NCBI RefSeq assembly: GCF_947179515.1
Contig: NC_067473.1
Span: 82,986,013-83,050,012, forward strand
Reading direction: 5' to 3'
DNA length: 64,000 nt
DNA from: Apodemus sylvaticus
Taxonomy: Eukaryota > Chordata > Mammalia > Rodentia > Muridae
Both the position numbers and the translations under genes were made by a program. This document shows positions 59,161 to 64,000 of the stretch, in pieces; the first letter of the stretch is position 1, and each line of letters starts with the position of its first letter. The notes under the pieces are model-generated. The model ran no database searches. It saw only the letters and a program-made list of their open reading frames with translations, and was not told the DNA's origin.

Positions 59161-59758
59161 ATAGACTTCCACCAATACTCTTAAGATGAATATTTGTCAC
59201 TTTTGTCTTTATTAAAGAATTTCTTTTATTTCCAAGCTGGACTTGAAGACCTAGCCAGTATGTATCTCCTATATACATACTTTATACATTATATATATAT
59301 ATACATATACTTTCATAATCGTGGGTCACAGACCTCACAGACCTAGTCCTAGGGATTTGACCTCCTGTCAACTGACCTTCATTCATATAAATTCATATAA
59401 TGATGATCCTCACTAGAGGGGGTATTTGACTTACAGACACATACGAGTTGCTGGATGTAGAGAATGTCTTCAAACCTTTTAAATAAGAAGGATGATGAGT
59501 GGTTTCTATGTTTACATCACTTGCCTTTTGAGTGTGTTCCAGGATATAACCATCAGTCCTAGTACCTCTTTATTGACAAAATTTAAACATAATAGAAAAA
59601 ACTCACGTGATTTATACTTTTTCCTATTTTTGGTCATTAGACTTGTCCTTCAGTAGTAACAAGGTCATTTATGTTGGTGCTTATAACAATATGAGGGAGA
59701 CTAACAGATACAGGTCATGAAATATGCTCACTCTTCCCCATAAATTATATTATCAGAA
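59161..59758 (+). pseudogene. V1R pseudogene, truncated (block D)
   Basis: Homologous to the coding exons at 9616 and 39826, starting a few bases inside the exon ('cttccacca..ctcttaagatga'). The ATG equivalent is at 59186-59188. Recognisable segments are 'tatttccaagctggacttg' (helix 1), 'cctgtcaactgaccttcatt' (helix 2), 'gatgatgagtggtttct' and 'acttgccttttgagtgtgtt' (helix 3), and 'ctcactcttcccca' (loop 2). Numerous indels (including a TA-rich insertion near 59270-59310) and stops destroy the frame. Homology ends at about residue 170 of 300, where an antisense L1 begins. Dead gene. Confidence 0.9.
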
Positions 59759-60253
59759 GGCTGAATTTTTCAAGTTATATTTAATCATTTTTATAGTCCA
59801 GGTGTTATGCCCCTCCCAGTCCACCCTCCAACAAATCCTCATTCTACTCCTCTTCCCCTGTCTCCAAGAGGATGCCCCACCCCCCAGGACTTCCTGCTTC
59901 CTAGGGCAAAACATCATTTGGCATGCCTAATTTTCCTAAAGTTGAAGTTTCCACTTCAGTTGAATATTGTATTTTTAAAGCTATGTAAAGTATTATGTTC
60001 AAATTCTGATAGTGATTCCTGTCACATGGAGATTACTTTTAGCAATAGGGCTATTTTTACTATATCAGTCCTAGTGATCCAAAAGTATAAGAGGTCTTTC
60101 CATCTTCTGATAATTTCTTCAATTTGTTTCTTCAAAGATGACATTTTTAATGGACAAGGTGTTCACTTGCTTGGTTAGAGTTAAACTAAGGTATTTTTAT
60201 ATTGTTTCTATTGTGTGGATGTGTTCTTTCCCAGATTTCTTTCTCAAACTATT
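59759..60253 (-). mobile_element. Antisense LINE-1 with internal deletion
   Basis: The old-type 3' UTR on the minus strand (59770-59935, pyrimidine-rich, 'tctccaagaggatgcccca') is joined to ORF2 sequence (about 60006-60253: 'gaggtctttccatcttctga', 'tcacttgcttggttagagtt'). The 3' part of ORF2 is missing. Confidence 0.75.
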
Positions 60254-60263
60254 TAGATGGTAA

Positions 60264-60652
60264 ACTGGCTGGTTTATGTGTCAACTTGATACAAGCTAGA
60301 GTCATCTGAGAAGAAGGAGCCTCAGATGAGAAAATGTGTCTATAAGATCCTGCTTTAGCACATTTTCTCAATCAGTGATCAGTGGAGAAGGCCCAGCCTA
60401 TTGTGGGTGGCACCCTCCCTGGGCTGCTAGTTTTCAGTTTTTTAGAAAGCTGGATGAGCAAACCAAGGGAAGCAAGTCAATATGTAATGCTTCTCTGTTG
60501 CTTCTGCATCAGCTACTGCCTCGAGTGTTCTCTCTTGTTTGAGTTCCTGTCCTGACTCCCTTTGGTGATGAAAGCAATGTGGAAGTTTATGCTTTCTCCC
60601 CCAACTTGCGTTTTGGTCAATGTTTCTTTGCAGCAACAAAAACCCTAGCTAA
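60264..60652 (+). mobile_element. Rodent non-autonomous hAT-like element (RCHARR1/URR1 type)
   Basis: Runs from 'actggctggtttatgtgtca' to 'aaaccctagctaa', with the 'attttctcaatcagtgatca' and 'gatgaaagcaatgtgga' blocks. It is a longer copy of the family at 14903-15176. Confidence 0.6.
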
Positions 60653-62150
60653 AAACACATTGGCGTATACTTAGATTTTTCAAAATAACTTTAATAAGGA
60701 TTCTAAAATGCTTTGATGCCCTTCTAGCCCACCATCTAAATATAGGAGAGAAATCGTGGTAAATAAGACAAGGGGATGTGGACCTGTTTAGAAGTAGTTC
60801 TCTGTGGTGATGGCAATCTCTGTTGTCAGAATGCTGGCAGTCCAGTTCAATCATTTCAGGATACCAAATACAAATCAGCATCAGTGGCAAGATCCAGCAG
60901 AAAAAGCCAGGCTTCCACCAAATTGGCATGAGTCACCAGGAGTGAACAGAACCAGTGTGCATGTCAGGAGTTCTCTTTTTGTGACTCTCTCAATGAAATG
61001 AAGATCAGCAAGACTTGAGACCAAGGAAACATGGAAAGCTAGCTATGCAAGCTCACCTTCACTGTCCATTGAATCCTATTTATACTCTCTCCAAGCATCA
61101 TGTGCCCTTCCATGGGTCTTGTCTCAGCAAAATATCATGTGAGTCTGCCTCATCAGGATACCACATGACACTACATCACATGACACAACTATAAACTTCC
61201 ACCTCACATGGTACATAAAGGAGGTATTACTAGGACAGATCTGGCCATGTCTTTGAGGGGATTGTGGAAAGGCGCTGGAACTGTGGGATAGAAATGCCAT
61301 TGAGTGTTAAGAGCTTGGTAAAATGTTCTGTAGTAGCTTGGAAGATAAAAATGTTAACAGCAGTGCAGAAGATGAAGGCATGGATCTTGACATTTCCAAG
61401 GGATTCCGAGTCATTTAAAGACTATATCAGGGATGTTTGCTATTTTGATTTAATATCCTTGGATCTGGTTATCTTTAGCAAAAGAATCAAGTGAGATTAA
61501 CAAAGGACTTGAACTACTAAAGCAAAACCTGTTGTGTTACTGGGTCATTTGATGCTAGTTACCTGGAGGTAAGAAATTAACATTGAGTAAGAAGAGACCA
61601 GCATCACTGAGGTGAAATCTTCTTGGAAGCATTATTTGAGATTATAGAGAAACTATGTTTTAGAGGCAACCAATGTTGTACTTCAGGTTGCCAGTCAAAC
61701 ATGGTAATATGTAACATTTACCCAGGTGGTACTAGTTTTAAAGGTATGAAGAGAGTCATAGAGAGTAGCTGACAAAGAGAGGTCATTTCAGCCTTGTTGG
61801 AAATTGAAGACTCAGAACTGAAAGGATCATAGAATGAAGTTAAGGCTTCACATCAGGAAGCGAGACTATGACAAGTGCACGTGTATATCCACTTGCATCA
61901 AGAACACCCACCAGTTTCAGAGATGACTGTATCATGGGATGATCATCAAGAATAGTAGCAGCCAGCTAGAGCCAATAAGACAAGACAAGATGTGTGAATG
62001 AAGGGCAGAGCTAGAGAAGGGACACAAGCTTTCTGGAGGACTCCAGAAGATCATAAGTCTATCTCAGTCACTGGACAGTGGAGTTTGATTTTGTTTTGAC
62101 TTGATTGTGATTGTACCCTTATTTTTCCCTCTTAAAAAAAGAAAATATTG
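60653..62150. repeat. Dispersed rodent repeat, copy 2
   Basis: 61086-62150 aligns with 1-1020. 60653-61085 extends the same repeat to the left, beyond what the window shows of copy 1. It is interrupted at 62150 by the L7/L1 insertion, at a 'cttaaaaaaagaaaatatt' site that fits the L1 endonuclease TT/AAAA preference. The open frames here are not conserved between copies. Confidence 0.6.
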
Positions 62151-62263
62151 TTCTCCTTTTCCAGCTGGAACCATTGTAGGCTGTTCCAGAGACAAAAAAG
62201 AAGGTTGCTGCTGTGCCAGAAACTCTTAAGAAAAAGGTTCTTGGTGTGCCAGAAACCCTTAAG
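62151..62263 (+). pseudogene. Rpl7-ps: 5' end of a ribosomal protein L7 retrocopy fused to L1
   Basis: Starts with the pyrimidine-rich 5' leader ('ttctccttttccagctggaacc'-like; TOP mRNA type) and reads on as the rodent L7 N terminus. From 62180 the frame gives AVPETKKKVAAVPETLKKK and then VLGVPETLK, the tandem (V/A)P.TLKKK repeats peculiar to L7. The start codon is destroyed (ATTG) and a TAG follows. At 62261-62263 an AAG shared by both sequences leads directly into L1 ORF2, one base out of frame. No introns. The rest of L7 is absent from the window. Confidence 0.88.
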
Positions 62264-64000
62264 CCACAATTACGCTGATACCAAAGCCACACAAAGATCC
62301 AACAAAGAAAGAGAACTTCAGACCAATTTCCCTTATGAACATCGATGCAAAAATACTCAACAAAATTCTTGCCAACCGAATCCAAGAACACATCAAAACG
62401 ATCATCCACCATGATCAAGTAGGCTTTATCCCGGGAATGCAGGGTTGGTTCAATATACGGAAATCCATCAATACAATCCACTACATAAACAAACTCAAAG
62501 AACAAAACCACATGGTCATTTCATTGGATGCTGAAAAAGCATTTGACAAAATTCAGCATCCCTTCATGCTTAAAGTCTTGGAGAGAACAGGAATTCAAGG
62601 CCCATACCTAAACATAGTAAAAGCAATATACAGCAAACCGGTAGCCAGCATCAAACTAAATGGAGAGAAACTTGAAGCAATCCCACTGAAATCAGGGACC
62701 AGACAAGGCTGCCCCCTTTCTCCTTATCTTTTCAATATTGTACTTGAGGTACTAGCTTGGGCAATTCGACAACATAAGGAGGTCAAAGGGATACAAATTG
62801 GAAAGGAGGAAGTCAAACTATCATTATTTGCAGACGACATGATCGTCTACCTAAGTGACCCAAAGAACTCCACTAGAGAGCTCCTACAGCTGATAAACAA
62901 CTTCAGCAAAGTGGCAGGTTACAAAATCAACTCAAGCAAATCAGTGGCCTTCCTATACTCAAAGGATAAGCAGGCTGAGAAAGAAATTAGGGAAATGACC
63001 CCCTTCACAATAGCCACAAACAGTATAAAGTATCTTGGGGTGACTCTTACCAAACATGCGAAAGATCTGTATGGCAAGAACTTCAAGACTCTGAAGAAGG
63101 AAATGGAAGAAGACCTCAAAAAATGGGAAAACCTCCCATGCTCATGGATCGGTAGAATCAATATAGTTAAAATGGCCATTTTGCCTAAAGCACTATACAG
63201 ATTCAATGCAATACCCATCAAAATCCCAACTCAATTCTTCACAGAGTTAGAAAGAGCAATTATCAAATTCATCTGGAACAACAAAAAACCCAGGATAGCT
63301 AAAACTATTCTCAGCAACAAAAGAAAATCTGGGGGAATCAGTATCCCTGACCTCAAGCAATACTACAGAGCAATAGTGTTAAAAACTGCATGGTATTGGT
63401 ACAGTGACAGGCAGGAGGATCAATGGAACAGGATTGAAGATCCAGAAATGAACCCACACACCTATGGCCACTTGATCCTCGACAAAGAGGCTGAAAACAT
63501 CCAATGGAAAAAAGATAGCCTTTTCAACAAATGGTGCTGGTTCAACTGGAGGTCAGCATGCAGAAGAATGCGAATTGATCCATCCTTGTCTCCTTGTACT
63601 AAGCTCAAATCCAAATGGATCAAGGACCTCCACATAAAGCCAGACACTCTGAAGCTAATAGAAAAGAAACTGGGGAAGACCCTTGAGGACATCGGTACAG
63701 GGAGAAAGTTTCTGAACAGAACACCAATAGCGTATGCTCTAAGAGCAAGAATTGACAAATGGGACCTCATAAGGTTACAGAGTTTCTGTAAGGCAAAGGA
63801 CACCATCAAGAGGACAGATCGGCAACCAACAAATTGGGAAAAGATCTTCACCAATCCTACATCAGATAGAAGGCTAATATCCAATATATATAAAGAACTC
63901 AAGAAGTTAGACTCCAGAAAACCGAACAACCCTATTAAAAAATGGGGTACAGAGTTAAACAAAGAATTCTCACCTGAAGAACTTCGGATGGCGGAGAAGC
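62264..64000 (+). pseudogene. Young LINE-1 ORF2 3' part, open to window end
   Basis: Sense ORF2 from the thumb-proximal 'TLIPKPHKDPTKKENFRP' region onward, in one uninterrupted frame from 62263 to the window end (internal ATG at 62335). It contains the RT signature 'FADDMIVYLSD' (about 62827-62859), 'WIGRINIVKMAILPK', the 'FNKWCWFNWRSACRRM' region and 'PTNWEKIFTNPTSDRRLIS'. The endonuclease and N-terminal half of ORF2 are missing because the copy is 5'-truncated, so it is not autonomous. The absence of any stop marks a recent insertion. Confidence 0.92.

Noticed and set aside
59186..59758. Third functional V1R gene
   Set aside because: Many indels and stops, and the last 40 percent of the coding sequence is missing.
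62151..62414. In-frame fusion protein of L7 and L1 ORF2
   Set aside because: The L7 start codon is destroyed, and the L7 frame enters L1 one base out of register and stops within a few codons.

Overview
This is nuclear DNA from a murine rodent, almost certainly a mouse (Mus). It is AT-rich and intron-like, and it carries B1, B2/B3 and ID-type SINEs, several ages of rodent LINE-1 (L1), rodent-specific non-autonomous DNA transposon copies and long CA, TC and AT microsatellites. The only intact cellular genes I can support are two vomeronasal type-1 receptor (V1R) genes, so the window looks like part of a V1R cluster. I cannot assign chromosome, V1R subfamily or gene number without a search.

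Layout. 1-1170: a dispersed repeat of about 1.1 kb, seen again at 60653-62150. 1171-2750: a twin-primed (5'-inverted) L1. 2751-10790: paralogous block A, with an old antisense L1, a candidate 5' noncoding exon and its donor near 3742, an intron, an acceptor at 9615, and the intact V1R CDS at 9668-10564. 11416-12420: antisense L1 and a SINE. 12902-14902: block C, a third copy of the V1R upstream flank with no coding exon. 14903-27868: a nested transposon pile. An old L1 (15177-25895) is interrupted by an L1 3' end at about 16930 and by a nearly full-length L1 (18720-25003) flanked by a perfect 13-bp target duplication. An LTR remnant and another L1 split by a hAT-like element follow. 29380-34800: antisense L1s, one of them a twin-primed insertion with a perfect 13-14 bp target duplication. 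35120-40920: block B, paralogous to A, with the second intact V1R CDS at 39859-40767. 40925-51690: more L1 in both orientations. 52122-53220: a GC-rich island holding a solo-LTR-like element and a 28S rRNA-derived fragment ending in poly(A). 54020-55235: a young L1 3' end with target duplication. 56204-57511: an LTR-like remnant. 57512-60652: L1, B1, a truncated V1R pseudogene (block D), L1 and a hAT-like element. 62151-64000: the 5' end of a ribosomal protein L7 retrocopy fused to a young L1 ORF2 that stays open to the window edge.

How it fits together. The two V1Rs are predicted seven-transmembrane pheromone/chemosignal receptors, each with a single coding exon and a spliced 5' UTR. The V1R unit has been copied at least three times. 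Two copies remain intact, one survives only as an upstream flank (C) and one only as a broken coding exon (D). C stops about 93 bp before the place where D starts, so C and D may be halves of one split unit. Nearly everything else is retrotransposon debris. It preserves clear records of the insertion mechanism: twin priming, target duplications, a template switch to an mRNA, and a fold-back palindrome.
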